Positions 26,901-35,087 of a DNA stretch of 41,347 bases are shown here, in pieces. The notes below the pieces were generated by a model. That model had not been told where the DNA came from and did no database searches. It was given only the letters and a program-made list of their open reading frames with translations. This DNA comes from Bacteroidales bacterium (GTDB lineage Bacteria > Bacteroidota > Bacteroidia > Bacteroidales > Lentimicrobiaceae). The stretch spans positions 38,543 to 79,889 of the forward strand of contig JALHHH010000013.1 in the NCBI GenBank assembly GCA_022837485.1, given 5' to 3'. Each line of letters starts with the position of its first letter. Within the stretch, counting starts at the first letter, position 1. The position numbers and the translations under genes are program-made.

Positions 26901-27120
26901 ACGTACCTTCAACACTGCAGGAACCACCCTTGTGGTACTTATCGCCATCTTTATCTTCGGCGGTGAAGTTATCCGTGGATTTATCTTCGCACTGCTTGTA
27001 GGGGTTACCATCGGAACCTACTCATCCATCTTCATAGCCTCGCCGCTGGCATACGACTTTATCAGCAGCGCACAAAACCGCAGAAAGAAAAAAGCCGAAG
27101 CCAAAAAGCTTCAGAAATAA
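23998..27120 (+). CDS. secDF: Fused protein translocase SecD-SecF
   Basis: This 1040-residue inner-membrane protein uses the proton-motive force to help pull preproteins out of SecYEG. The SecD half has an N-terminal membrane span, the GLDLKGGMNVTLEV (D1) motif, a periplasmic P1 region and the transmembrane motif GMAVDANVIIYERIREEL. The SecF half begins near residue 715 with a new span, then FGVDFSGGRTYVVRF, and later GYSINDTVIIFDRIRE. A low-complexity Ala/Thr/Glu/Asp-rich insert lies at about residues 280-340 in the periplasmic part (ADTTALAMEASEAVTEETAA), as in other Bacteroidota SecDF proteins. Fusion of SecD and SecF is usual in this phylum. It is monocistronic, with a clear promoter and terminator. 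Confidence 0.96.
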   Translation: MQNKGAIKFFAIALAIVSLFQLSFTFFTKSVEKKAREYSRNEVAISLAKDLAKGNTVLEQAKLDSISKTREHYYLDSMSNQPVFNILVRKYTYQECKERELNLGLDLKGGMNVTLEVSVVDIVRALSGNSTNPVFTQAIDMAVAKQRSSQSDFVTLFGESFREVDPNASLAAIFNTVELKDRISYNSTNEDVLKVIREETKGAIDRTYNILRTRIDRFGVAQPNIQQLQTAGRILVELPGIKEPERVRKLLQGTAQLEFWETYEFAELVPYFEDANRRLASTSQVTDTAVADTTALAMEASEAVTEETAAEEGDTTASSLLDKIGDTTAAAQEKESFERYAKENPLFAYLSPAIFPNQQGQYFPGQGATVGFASIKDTARINRMLKDTRQVFPRDLKLAWTVKPEKDRPEILELIGLRITSRDGKAPLGGDAVVDARQDYDPNGRVEISMLMNPEGAKTWKRLTGDNIGKQIAIVLDEYVYSAPRVNDEIPNGRSSITGNFSVEEALDLANILKAGKLPAPARIVQEEVVGPSLGRESVTAGLSSFVIAFVLVLIYMVLYYNRAGWVADLALVTNIFFIFGVLTSLGAVLTLPGIAGIVLTLGMAVDANVIIYERIREELRAGKGLRLAITDGYSNAYSAIIDGNVTTLLTGIVLYVFGSGPVQGFATTLIIGIITSLFTAIFISRMIFEAQLKRNRNIPFDNAYTRAAFTNINIDFISLRKKMYIISGIIILIGIVSLATKGLNFGVDFSGGRTYVVRFDKEVNTNDVRSLLAEEMGEAPEVKTFGSNNQVKITTKYMIEEDSQVADSLVEAKIYNGVKSLYQNPMTLQDFTKDDDAKVLGRLSSQKVGPTIADDIKQGAVLAVFFALLIIFIYIAIRFKKWQYGLGGLISLAHDTLITISFYSIFSGILPFNLEVDQAFIAALLTIIGYSINDTVIIFDRIREYIGLYPKRALNDNMNHAMNSTLGRTFNTAGTTLVVLIAIFIFGGEVIRGFIFALLVGVTIGTYSSIFIASPLAYDFISSAQNRRKKKAEAKKLQK

Positions 27121-27136
27121 TACGGAGTACCCGAAT

Positions 27137-27174
27137 AAAAAATCCCGCAGCGAAAAAAGGCTGCGGGATTTTTT
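27137..27174 (+). terminator. Strong Rho-independent terminator after secDF
   Basis: AAAAAATCCCGCAGC and GCTGCGGGATTTTTT form a perfect 15-bp stem around GAAAAAAG. The T-run continues to about 27180. Confidence 0.92.
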
Positions 27175-27223
27175 TATTTTACCCGGGCAGGAACTAATCT
27201 GGATTGCCGGAGGAATCGAAGTA

Positions 27224-27231
27224 TAATTTTG
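27224..27231 (+). promoter_or_regulatory. -7 box for the TatA/B-like gene
   Basis: TAATTTTG matches TAnnTTTG, 27 bp before the ATG at 27259. The best -33 TTG (27204-27206) is spaced 17 bp away, slightly short. Confidence 0.45.
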
Positions 27232-27258
27232 TACTTTTACACTCCCTAAGCAGATAAT

Positions 27259-27645
27259 ATGGTATCCGGCACACTTCTTTTCCTCGACATCAGCGGCGGT
27301 GAATTCATGATCATTCTGCTGGCTGTTTTCCTGATCTTCGGTCCCCGAAGGATGCCGGAGATTGCGCGGAAACTGGGCAGGACAATGAATGATCTAAAGA
27401 AAGCATCGAACGATATTACCCGCGAATTCAGGGAAGAAACCGGTTCCATTGCCCGTGAATTCGGGAATGCACGTGAAACCCTGCGTAAAGAAGGAGAAGA
27501 AATCCGGCGCAGCGTTATGGAAGCCGGTCAAAATCCGAATACCGATCATACTGAAAATGAAGCCCCCCCTTCCGATCCATACGGTATCGGGGATGTTTCA
27601 GAGCCCGATGCCGGGGAAGAAGGTTCAGGTGACCAAAAAGCATAA
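27259..27645 (+). CDS. TatA/TatB-type twin-arginine translocase component
   Basis: This 128-residue protein has one N-terminal membrane span (about residues 12-30, ISGGEFMIILLAVFLIF). It is followed directly by the hinge FGPRRMPEIARKLG and an amphipathic helix (RTMNDLKKASNDITREFREE). This span / FGP / amphipathic-helix order is the TatA/TatB/TatE signature. The long charged tail and R-K-L-G-R helix look somewhat more TatB-like, but the distinction is not reliable here. The C-terminal ~40 residues are acidic and probably disordered. tatC is not in the window, so I cannot say whether a complete Tat system exists. The product would let folded proteins cross the inner membrane. Confidence 0.85.
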   Translation: MVSGTLLFLDISGGEFMIILLAVFLIFGPRRMPEIARKLGRTMNDLKKASNDITREFREETGSIAREFGNARETLRKEGEEIRRSVMEAGQNPNTDHTENEAPPSDPYGIGDVSEPDAGEEGSGDQKA

Positions 27646-27794
27646 AAAGCCGCTTACATACATACGGGGATGCATACAGTGCACAATTTTGTTTCCAGGG
27701 AAGCGTTAGACTTCTGCACCCGCAGGCCTTACCGTAAAAACAAAAGGCACAAAGGGAAAAATATATAAATTAGCAGTCAAATCAGCATCAACCA

Positions 27795-30278
27795 ATGGTT
27801 TCACCTTTCTCATACCGCACCCATTCATTTCCGGGCATTGCAACCCTGATTCTGTTTGTCATTCTGACGGTGGCAATGCCTGCCGGGCATACTCAGGCTC
27901 AGAGCCGGAGGATTGCAGCTGCCGAAGAAGCCTTTAACAGCTTTCAGTTTAATCTTGCCGTAAACCGTTACAAAAAGGCCTACTCAAAAACCAAAAGCCG
28001 TCCTGAAAAAGACCGTATCTCGTTTCAGATGGCCGAATGTTACCGTTTGATGAACAATACACGCCGGGCCGAAATTACCTACAGAAGAATTATTAAAAGC
28101 GACTATGCCCGCCGAAATCCTGTGGTATATCTGCACTATGCCAACATGCTCAGGGCAAATGAAAAATACAACGACGCTAAAGATTACTACCAGCTGTACA
28201 TCGAAAATGCTCCGGACGATCCGCGAGGAACCAACGGACTGAGGTCGTGCGAACTGGCAATGGAATGGATGGAAAATCCGACTAAGTTCACCGTTACCAA
28301 CGTAAAAAAGATCAACTCCAAAAACGACGACTTTGCAGCAACCTATGCCGACAAGTTTTACAATGCGCTGATTTTCACCTCCACCCGCGAGGGAAGTACC
28401 GGCAAGGGTATCGACGACTGGACCGGACAAAACTTCAGCGATCTCTTCATAACCCGCCAGGACCGAAAAGGAGAATGGAGCGAACCCGTACTGGCAGAAT
28501 CGGAAGGACGGATTAATACCAGCTCAAACGAAGGTGCTCCGGCCTATAACGATAAATTCACCACCCTTTATTACACCCGGTGCGGCAGCGCCGACGACGA
28601 AACCACCAATTGCCGCATAATCGCCGTAAAACGCTCGGGCAGAGGCTGGGGTGAACCTCAGGTGCTGATGCTGGGAAAAGACAGCACCATAACAAACGGG
28701 CATCCTGCAATCAGCTCCAATGAGCTTACCCTGATCTTCTCAAGCGACCGCAAAGACGGACAAGGAGGCAAAGATCTATGGATCGCCACCAGAACCAGTA
28801 CGGGTGAAGAGTTTAAGAAACCCATGAACCTCGGACCGGTTGTAAATACTCCCGGTGATGAGGTATTTCCGTTCCTGAAAAACGACACTACCCTGTATTT
28901 CGCATCCAACGGCCACCCCGGACTGGGCGGTCTCGATATCTTCCGTACCGTGAAACGGGGAGATGAGTGGACAAATCCGGTCAACCTGGAAGTCCCGGTG
29001 AATTCATCGGCCGATGATTTTGCAATCGTTTTCCAGCCTGGCGAAGAGCAGGGATTCTTCTCCTCTAACCGTAAAGGCGGCAGAGGCGGAGACGATATCT
29101 ATCACTTCATCAATCCTCCTCTGGTATTTACCCTTCAGGGAACCGTAAAAGACGACAACACCCTGCAGTTTGTACCTTTGGCCACCGTAAGACTGGCAGG
29201 TTCAGACGGCTCGTCGGTCGATGCCAAAACCGATCCTAAAGGATTTTACTCATTCAGCAAATCACAGATCAAACCCAATACAACCTATGATCTTACCGTG
29301 CTGAAAGATAATTATTTCAACAAAAAAGCCAGGGAAACCACGGTAGGTCTTGAGAAAAACAAAGACTTTGTTATCGACTTTATGCTTGAGCCCATTCCGG
29401 AAAAACCGGTGGTTCTGCCCGACATTCTTTACGACCTGGCCAAATGGGATCTGAAACCCCAGTATCAGGACTCGTTGCAGGGCCTCATAAAAACCCTGCT
29501 TGAAAATGAGACCGTGGTGGTTGAGCTTGCTTCCCATACCGATGCCCGCGATACCGATGAACGCAACGACATCCTCTCGCAGCGCCGAGCCGAATCGGTG
29601 GTTAATTACCTTATCGACAGGGGCATTGACCCCGAACGACTGGTTGCCAAAGGCTACGGTGAACGGGTACCAAGGACACTGGCAAAAGACATTCTTAAGG
29701 ATGGATTCCTGTTTAAAGCAGGAATAAGACTAACGGAATCGTTTATCGATTCGCTGAAAACAACCCCGGAAAAAGAAGCTGCCCATGCCCTGAACCGAAG
29801 AACGGAATTCAGAGTACTGAGTAAAGATTACGTCCCAAAACCGAAAAACAAGGAGATAAGCCAGAAGGTCGATATTAAAATCAATCCAGAAGATAACATC
29901 GTAGCCATTGAAGTGGGTCGTGGAAATGCAGTTACCGTTCCGGCAATTGTAAACGGCATAACCGTGAAAATAATGCTCGACCGCAACGACCGCGGGCTGA
30001 TATTCTCACTTCCCGAAGCGCAGAAACTGCTTCAGGCCGGCGTAATTACCAAAAACGACTTTATCGGCGATGCCAACGTAATTCTGGCCGAAGGTTCCAT
30101 TGCCGACAGGGCGGTATTCAGGATCAAAGAGTTTAAAATTGGTCCCAAGACCGTTTCAAACATTGAAGCCAGCGTTTCGCATAAACTCACCGAAGGTGTT
30201 CTCATGGGAGAAAGCACCATCAATATGCTCGGCAGATTTAAAATTGACGAATCGAATAAACAACTGATTTTTAATTAA
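27795..30278 (+). CDS. PorE-like TPR/PD40/CRD/OmpA protein with C-terminal retropepsin-like domain
   Basis: This is an 827-residue periplasmic protein. After a Sec signal (cleavage near residue 36), residues ~37-155 form TPR-like helices (FNSFQFNLAVNRYKKAY). Residues ~165-440 form a PD40/WD40-like propeller (FTSTREGS, FSSDRKDGQGGKDLW, FASNGHPGLGGLDIF, FFSSNRKGGRGGDDIY). Residues ~445-530 form a carboxypeptidase-regulatory-like beta domain, and residues ~535-672 an OmpA peptidoglycan-binding domain (SHTDARDTDERNDILSQRRAESV). This order matches PorE, the T9SS protein linking the machine to peptidoglycan. Residues ~695-827 add a retropepsin-like fold (VPAIVNGITVKIMLDRNDRG, FKIGPKTVSNIEASV, LMGESTINMLGRFKID), with DTG replaced by D-R-N, so it is probably inactive. 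The lack of a lipobox differs from PorE. Confidence 0.82.
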   Translation: MVSPFSYRTHSFPGIATLILFVILTVAMPAGHTQAQSRRIAAAEEAFNSFQFNLAVNRYKKAYSKTKSRPEKDRISFQMAECYRLMNNTRRAEITYRRIIKSDYARRNPVVYLHYANMLRANEKYNDAKDYYQLYIENAPDDPRGTNGLRSCELAMEWMENPTKFTVTNVKKINSKNDDFAATYADKFYNALIFTSTREGSTGKGIDDWTGQNFSDLFITRQDRKGEWSEPVLAESEGRINTSSNEGAPAYNDKFTTLYYTRCGSADDETTNCRIIAVKRSGRGWGEPQVLMLGKDSTITNGHPAISSNELTLIFSSDRKDGQGGKDLWIATRTSTGEEFKKPMNLGPVVNTPGDEVFPFLKNDTTLYFASNGHPGLGGLDIFRTVKRGDEWTNPVNLEVPVNSSADDFAIVFQPGEEQGFFSSNRKGGRGGDDIYHFINPPLVFTLQGTVKDDNTLQFVPLATVRLAGSDGSSVDAKTDPKGFYSFSKSQIKPNTTYDLTVLKDNYFNKKARETTVGLEKNKDFVIDFMLEPIPEKPVVLPDILYDLAKWDLKPQYQDSLQGLIKTLLENETVVVELASHTDARDTDERNDILSQRRAESVVNYLIDRGIDPERLVAKGYGERVPRTLAKDILKDGFLFKAGIRLTESFIDSLKTTPEKEAAHALNRRTEFRVLSKDYVPKPKNKEISQKVDIKINPEDNIVAIEVGRGNAVTVPAIVNGITVKIMLDRNDRGLIFSLPEAQKLLQAGVITKNDFIGDANVILAEGSIADRAVFRIKEFKIGPKTVSNIEASVSHKLTEGVLMGESTINMLGRFKIDESNKQLIFN

Positions 30279-30284
30279 TCATAA

Positions 30285-30310
30285 AAACCGGCTGCTTCGG
30301 CAGCCGGTTT
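30285..30310 (+). terminator. Hairpin terminator after the OmpA-type gene
   Basis: AAACCGGCTGC and GCAGCCGGTTT form a perfect 11-bp stem closed by a stable TTCG tetraloop, 6 bp after the stop codon. The T-run is short. Confidence 0.75.
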
Positions 30311-30331
30311 GCTTTGGTCCATTAAACAACT

Positions 30332-31501
30332 ATGTCGCAGGAATCACGATACATCCGCAGGGGTGTTTCAGCCGGGAAAGAAGACGTACACAACGCCATC
30401 CGGAACATTGACAAGGGCCTGTACCCAAAGGCATTTTGCAAAATCATTCCAGATATCCTGGGCGGAGACCCGGAATGGTGCAACATCATGCATGCCGATG
30501 GAGCCGGAACCAAATCGTCGCTGGCATACCTATACTGGAAGGAAACCGGCGATCTCAGCGTATGGAAAGGCATAGCACAGGATGCCATCGTTATGAACAC
30601 CGACGACCTGCTGTGCGTCGGGGCTACCGATAACATACTTCTTTCATCCACCATAGGCAGAAACAAAAATAAAATCCCCGGTGAAGTAATTGCTGCCATC
30701 ATTAATGGTACCGAAGAATTTCTCGAAGAAATGCGTGGTTATGGCATCGGGATCCATTCAACCGGAGGAGAAACAGCCGATGTCGGCGATCTGGTGCGCA
30801 CCATCATTGTAGATTCTACGGTCACAGCCCGCATGCCGCGCCAACGGGTAATATCAAACCACCGCATTCAGGCCGGCGATGTAATTGTCGGACTTGCATC
30901 CGAAGGCCGGTCTGTTTACGAAAAAGCATACAACGGCGGAATGGGCAGCAACGGACTAACGTCCGCCAGACACGACGTTTTTAATAAAATCTATGCCTCG
31001 TTGTTTCCTGAAAGCTACGATCCGGACATACCTGAATCGCTTGCATACAGCGGCAAGTTGAAACTTACGGATCCCTCGCCAGTGCACGGAACCGATATGG
31101 GCAAACTGGTACTCTCCCCTACCCGGACCTATGCCCCGGTAATCAAACAGATACTTGATAAATACCGCAGTCATATTCACGGCATGGTGCACTGTTCCGG
31201 AGGAGCGCAAACCAAAGTGATGCATTTTGTTGACAACCTGCACGTGATTAAGGACAACCTGTTTGAGATTCCGCCGCTTTTCCGGATTATTCAGGAGCAA
31301 TCGGGAACCTCATGGCCCGAGATGTATAAGGTATTTAATATGGGCCACCGGATGGAACTCTATGTGCCTGAAGCCATAGCCGAAGAAATAATACAACTTT
31401 CCGAAGGCTTTGGAATCGCCGCCCGGATTGTAGGTCGCTGCGAAGCCTCAGAGGTAAAAAAGCTCAGCCTGATTACCGGGAACGGTACATTCATCTATTA
31501 A
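30332..31501 (+). CDS. purM: Phosphoribosylformylglycinamidine cyclo-ligase (AIR synthase)
   Basis: This 389-residue member of the PurM superfamily closes the imidazole ring of purine precursors with ATP. Family features are the N-terminal YIRRGVSAGKEDVHNAI, the HADGAGTKSSLAYLYWKET nucleotide/substrate loop, and DAIVMNTDDLLCVGAT. GIGIHSTGGETADVGDLVRT follows, and the C-terminal GMVHCSGGAQTKVM domain completes the fold. It is longer than E. coli PurM (345) and follows the divergent long form found in Bacteroidota. It stands alone between two hairpins rather than in a pur operon. Confidence 0.85.
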   Translation: MSQESRYIRRGVSAGKEDVHNAIRNIDKGLYPKAFCKIIPDILGGDPEWCNIMHADGAGTKSSLAYLYWKETGDLSVWKGIAQDAIVMNTDDLLCVGATDNILLSSTIGRNKNKIPGEVIAAIINGTEEFLEEMRGYGIGIHSTGGETADVGDLVRTIIVDSTVTARMPRQRVISNHRIQAGDVIVGLASEGRSVYEKAYNGGMGSNGLTSARHDVFNKIYASLFPESYDPDIPESLAYSGKLKLTDPSPVHGTDMGKLVLSPTRTYAPVIKQILDKYRSHIHGMVHCSGGAQTKVMHFVDNLHVIKDNLFEIPPLFRIIQEQSGTSWPEMYKVFNMGHRMELYVPEAIAEEIIQLSEGFGIAARIVGRCEASEVKKLSLITGNGTFIY

Positions 31502-31625
31502 CCGGCCTAAGAATACCTCTCCCTTTCTGCCGGAGTCTCTTTCTGACTGATGATTATCCGACTTTTACCCGTTTTTAAAGTCTCCGATACATCCATCGAA
31601 TCGCCGAACCTAAGCCGGAAATTCG

Positions 31626-31633
31626 TATCTTTG
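31626..31633 (+). promoter_or_regulatory. -7 box for prfA
   Basis: TATCTTTG matches TAnnTTTG and lies 20 bp before the ATG at 31654. No clear -33 element is seen. Confidence 0.5.
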
Positions 31634-31653
31634 CACCCCAAAAACAGACATCC

Positions 31654-32724
31654 ATGCTCGATAAGCTTCAGGCCATATATCAACGTTACCTGGATATTGA
31701 AAAACAGATGAATGACCCGGCTGTCATGGCCGATATGAAGGCATACATCAAGCTCAGCAAAGATTATAAGGATTTGCAGCCCATTATTGCTGCCTACAAG
31801 GAGTATGAATCGGTACTTGCAAATATTGAATCGGCAAAAGATATCCTCTACAACGAAAAAGATGAGGAATTCAGGGCTATGGCCAAGGAGGAGATGAATT
31901 CTCTGGTCGAAAGCAGGGATCGGATGGAGGAAGATATCCGAATAATGCTGATTCCTGCCGACCCTCAGGACGGTAAAAATGCCGTGGTTGAAATCCGTGC
32001 GGGAACTGGTGGCGACGAGGCCAGCATCTTCGCCGGTGACCTTTACAGGATGTACACAAAGTTCTGTGAAACAAAAGGATGGAAAATCGACCTCGTCGAC
32101 TTTACTGAAGGCACTGTAGGTGGTTACAAGGAAATCATTCTCAATATCAGCGGTGAAAACGTCTATGGATTGATGAAATACGAATCCGGAGTACACCGTG
32201 TACAGCGGGTGCCGCAAACCGAAACTCAGGGAAGGGTACACACTTCTGCAGCCTCGGTTGTGGTTCTGCCTGAAGCCGATGAATTTGATGTGGATCTCAA
32301 ACCCAGCGACATCCGCAAGGAGACTTTCTGCTCCTCAGGACCGGGAGGACAATCGGTAAATACAACCTATTCTGCCGTCAGGCTTACCCATATTCCGACC
32401 GGAATTGTCGTTTCCATGCAGGATCAGAAATCCCAGATCAAAAATTACGACAAAGCACTAACCATTCTGAGAACCCGCCTCTTTGAGCTTGAGTATCAGA
32501 AATACCTTGACGAAATTTCCAAAAAACGGAAAACCATGGTATCTACTGGCGACCGTTCTGCAAAAATCCGAACGTACAACTATCCGCAAAGCCGAATCAC
32601 CGATCATCGCATCAACCTCACGGTTTATAATCTGCCCACCTTTATGGACGGCGACATTCAGGATATGATCGATTCACTGCAGCTTGCAGAAAATGCCGAA
32701 CGGCTGAAAGAAGCAGTAGGTTAA
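31654..32724 (+). CDS. prfA: Peptide chain release factor 1
   Basis: This 356-residue class I release factor reads UAA and UAG and triggers peptide release. The coiled-coil N-terminal domain is followed by RAGTGGDEASIFAGDLYRMY. The codon-recognition tripeptide region is RVPQTETQGRVHTSAA, a P-x-T motif that marks it as RF1 rather than RF2 (SPF). The peptidyl-transferase GGQ is in SSGPGGQSVNTTYSAVRLTH. The length is canonical, and no programmed frameshift (an RF2 trait) is seen. pyrF follows 170 bp downstream behind its own promoter. Confidence 0.96.
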   Translation: MLDKLQAIYQRYLDIEKQMNDPAVMADMKAYIKLSKDYKDLQPIIAAYKEYESVLANIESAKDILYNEKDEEFRAMAKEEMNSLVESRDRMEEDIRIMLIPADPQDGKNAVVEIRAGTGGDEASIFAGDLYRMYTKFCETKGWKIDLVDFTEGTVGGYKEIILNISGENVYGLMKYESGVHRVQRVPQTETQGRVHTSAASVVVLPEADEFDVDLKPSDIRKETFCSSGPGGQSVNTTYSAVRLTHIPTGIVVSMQDQKSQIKNYDKALTILRTRLFELEYQKYLDEISKKRKTMVSTGDRSAKIRTYNYPQSRITDHRINLTVYNLPTFMDGDIQDMIDSLQLAENAERLKEAVG

Positions 32725-32836
32725 AATCTACGCATTCTCTCTGCTTCCAGCCCATTTGTAAACCAGGAAAACATCCTGGAATACAACTACACATGTCATT
32801 CCCCGGCACCATGGGATGTACGCACCAGTGCTTCTA

Positions 32837-32867
32837 TTTGCCATTGCAGGCTTTTTTCCTACTTTTG
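32837..32867 (+). promoter_or_regulatory. Promoter of pyrF
   Basis: TTTG at 32837-32840 and TACTTTTG at 32860-32867 are spaced 19 bp, one of the best Bacteroidota-type promoters in the window. It lies 27 bp before the ATG at 32895 and so excludes the longer open frame from 32793. Confidence 0.65.
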
Positions 32868-32894
32868 CCAACGAATAACTGCAACCCAAATAAA

Positions 32895-33719
32895 ATGAAC
32901 CGCGAGCAACTCATCGGCCTTATCGGTCAAAAAAAATCGTTTCTGTGTGTCGGCCTTGACAGCGATATGGATAAAATACCGCATCACCTCAGGAATACTG
33001 CTGATCCGGTCTTTGAATTCAACCGACAGATCATCGACGCTACCCTGCCCTATACCGTTGCCTACAAACCAAACCTTGCCTTTTATGAATCGCGTGGCAT
33101 CGCCGGCCTCAACAGTCTGTACAAAACGATGGACTATCTTGAAAGTTTTCGAGATCAGTGCTTTACAATTGCCGACGCCAAACGGGGCGACATAGGCAAT
33201 ACATCTTCTCAGTATGCAAAGGCATTTTTCTCAAAGCACAACTCCGGGTTTGATTTCGATGCAATTACCGTTGCGCCCTATATGGGGGAAGACTCGGTTA
33301 AACCGTTCCTGGAATTTGAAGGCAAATGGGCAATTCTGCTTGCACTCACCTCCAACAAGGGAGCTTTCAATTTTCAGCTTTCGGAAGACGGGGATGGTGA
33401 GAAATTATTTTCCAGGGTACTTGACACAGCAAAAAACTGGGGAAATCCCGGCAATACGATGTTTGTGGTTGGCGCAACCCGGGCTGAAATGCTGGCAGAG
33501 GTCAGGAAAATTGTTCCCGATCATTTTCTTCTTGTTCCCGGAGTCGGAGCTCAGGGAGGAAGCCTTGGCGAAGTAGCAAAATACGGACTAAATAAAGATT
33601 GCGGATTACTGGTAAATGCTTCCCGCAGCATAATATTCGCTTCTGACGGCACCGATTTTGCGGAAAAAGCTGCAGACGAAGCCAGAGCCATGCAGCTGGA
33701 AATGGCTGAATTATTGTAA
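32895..33719 (+). CDS. pyrF: Orotidine 5'-phosphate decarboxylase (type 2)
   Basis: This 274-residue TIM-barrel enzyme makes the last de novo UMP step. It is the longer bacterial type 2 form: the N-terminal SFLCVGLDSDMDKIP and FNRQIIDATLPYTVAYKPNLAFYES are followed by the catalytic DAKRGDIGNTSSQYAKAFF (the Asp-Lys-Asp network). The C-terminal LVPGVGAQGGSLGEVAKYG phosphate site is followed by LVNASRSIIFA. The start at 32895 is chosen because a promoter overlaps the longer frame. It shares a terminator with the convergent ilvE. No other pyr gene is nearby. Confidence 0.94.
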   Translation: MNREQLIGLIGQKKSFLCVGLDSDMDKIPHHLRNTADPVFEFNRQIIDATLPYTVAYKPNLAFYESRGIAGLNSLYKTMDYLESFRDQCFTIADAKRGDIGNTSSQYAKAFFSKHNSGFDFDAITVAPYMGEDSVKPFLEFEGKWAILLALTSNKGAFNFQLSEDGDGEKLFSRVLDTAKNWGNPGNTMFVVGATRAEMLAEVRKIVPDHFLLVPGVGAQGGSLGEVAKYGLNKDCGLLVNASRSIIFASDGTDFAEKAADEARAMQLEMAELL

Positions 33720-33748
33720 AAAAATTACGGGAGAAATTCTTTTGAAAT

Positions 33749-33780
33749 AAAAAAAGCCCGCAAATGCAGGCTTTTTTTTT
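33749..33780. terminator. Bidirectional terminator between pyrF and ilvE
   Basis: AAAAAAAGCCCGC and GCAGGCTTTTTTT pair with one mismatch around an AAAT loop, with an A-run upstream and nine Ts downstream. It fits termination from both sides. Confidence 0.82.
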
Positions 33781-33792
33781 CATTTAGTGCTA

Positions 33793-34812
33793 TTATTCAA
33801 CAACATAATTCCATCCGAAGATATCCGGTTCATCCCCGTACTGAATGGCCTGTAGGCGTTTGTAAAGCTTGGTGGATACCGGGCCGGCCTGCCCGTCCTT
33901 ACAGAACTGATAAACCTTACCGGTAAGGTGGTCATCGATCTTGCAAACTGGAGAAATTACGGCAGCGGTTCCGCAGGCGCCTACTTCATCGAAATCGGCG
34001 AGTTCTTCAACCAGAACTGGTCTTACTTCCACTTCCATACCCATATCACGGGCCAGATCCATCAGGCTCTTGTTGGTAATGGAAGGAAGAATGGATTCCG
34101 ACTTGGGAGTAATGTACTTATTTCCTTTGATGGCAAAGAAGTTGGCAGGTCCGGCTTCATCGATGTACTTCTTCTCCTTGGCATCGAGGAACAGGGCTGC
34201 AGCATAACCTGCGGCATGGGCTTCCTCGCCGGCGGTAAGGCTGGCGGCATAGTTTCCACCAACTTTGTAGCGTCCGGTACCCTTTGGTGCGGCACGGTCG
34301 TGATCGCGTGCAACCTGCAGGGCTACCGGCTTAAAGCCTTCTTTAAAGTAAGGTCCTACCGGGGTAACGAATACCAGAAATAAATACTCATCGGCCGGCT
34401 TAACACCAACCCTGGCACCGGTACCTATAAGCAGAGGCCTGAGGTAAAGCGAAGCACCGGTACCATAAGGAGGAATAAACCGCTCGTTGAGCCTGATCGC
34501 AGTAGTGATTGCTTTCAGGAACAAATCGTGCGGAACAACGGACATCATCACTCCGTTAGCGGAACTTTCCATACGTTTGGCGTTCTCTTCCCAGCGGAAA
34601 ATGCGGATTTTACCGTCTTTGCCACGAAATGCCTTCATCCCTTCAAAAGCTTCCTGTCCGTAATGCAGTGAAGAAGCAGCGATGTGCAGGCTGATAAATT
34701 CGGATGAGGAAATTTCAAGCTCTCCCCATTTACCGTTTCTGTAGTAACAACGAACGTTGTAGTCGGTCTTTACATACCCAAAAGGTAGGTGTGTCCAATC
34801 GAGATCTAACAT
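33793..34812 (-). CDS. ilvE: Branched-chain amino acid aminotransferase
   Basis: This 339-residue fold-type IV PLP enzyme interconverts Leu/Ile/Val and their 2-oxoacids. Diagnostic parts are LHYGQEAFEGMKAFRGKDGKI in the small domain and YLRPLLIGTG. GRYKVGGNYAASL carries the Schiff-base lysine, and YIDEAGPANFFAI, a C-terminal SITNKSLMDLARDMGMEVEVRPV and GTAAVISPVCKI (phosphate-binding) follow. Its size and the KVGGNYA motif match the longer eukaryote-like BCAT group. It is monocistronic on the minus strand. A D-amino-acid transaminase is unlikely given the motifs. Confidence 0.94.
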   Translation of the reverse strand: MLDLDWTHLPFGYVKTDYNVRCYYRNGKWGELEISSSEFISLHIAASSLHYGQEAFEGMKAFRGKDGKIRIFRWEENAKRMESSANGVMMSVVPHDLFLKAITTAIRLNERFIPPYGTGASLYLRPLLIGTGARVGVKPADEYLFLVFVTPVGPYFKEGFKPVALQVARDHDRAAPKGTGRYKVGGNYAASLTAGEEAHAAGYAAALFLDAKEKKYIDEAGPANFFAIKGNKYITPKSESILPSITNKSLMDLARDMGMEVEVRPVLVEELADFDEVGACGTAAVISPVCKIDDHLTGKVYQFCKDGQAGPVSTKLYKRLQAIQYGDEPDIFGWNYVVE

Positions 34813-35055
34813 AAGATTATATTTTAAGTGGTTATATATCCGCTGAAATACCGGGCTAAAATAGGAACTTTCCCCTGAATGGCAATGAAAAAATGAAGAT
34901 AAATTATGCGTATGTTAATACTTATCATTTTACTTTTCAGATATTTAGATAATGATGTGGGCGACAGGAGGATGGCAGGCAACCAGAATTGCCGGGGATT
35001 ACAGCCTGCACTTTAAAAACGGCAAATACAATCCCAATTTACCTCCGGAATTTAA

Positions 35056-35063
35056 TACGTTTG
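35056..35063 (+). promoter_or_regulatory. -7 box for the RuvC-like gene
   Basis: TACGTTTG matches TAnnTTTG and lies 24 bp before the ATG at 35088. The rest of the 34813-35055 gap shows no recognisable gene or element. Confidence 0.45.
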
Positions 35064-35087
35064 CAAGGATATTCCTACCTTTCGCAC

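Noticed and set aside
31507..32241. Open frame of 244 codons antisense to prfA
   Set aside because: It overlaps the strongly supported prfA gene and has no family resemblance.
32763..32779. Hairpin CCAGGA-AAACA-TCCTGG between prfA and pyrF
   Set aside because: Only six base pairs and no T-run; not enough to call a terminator.
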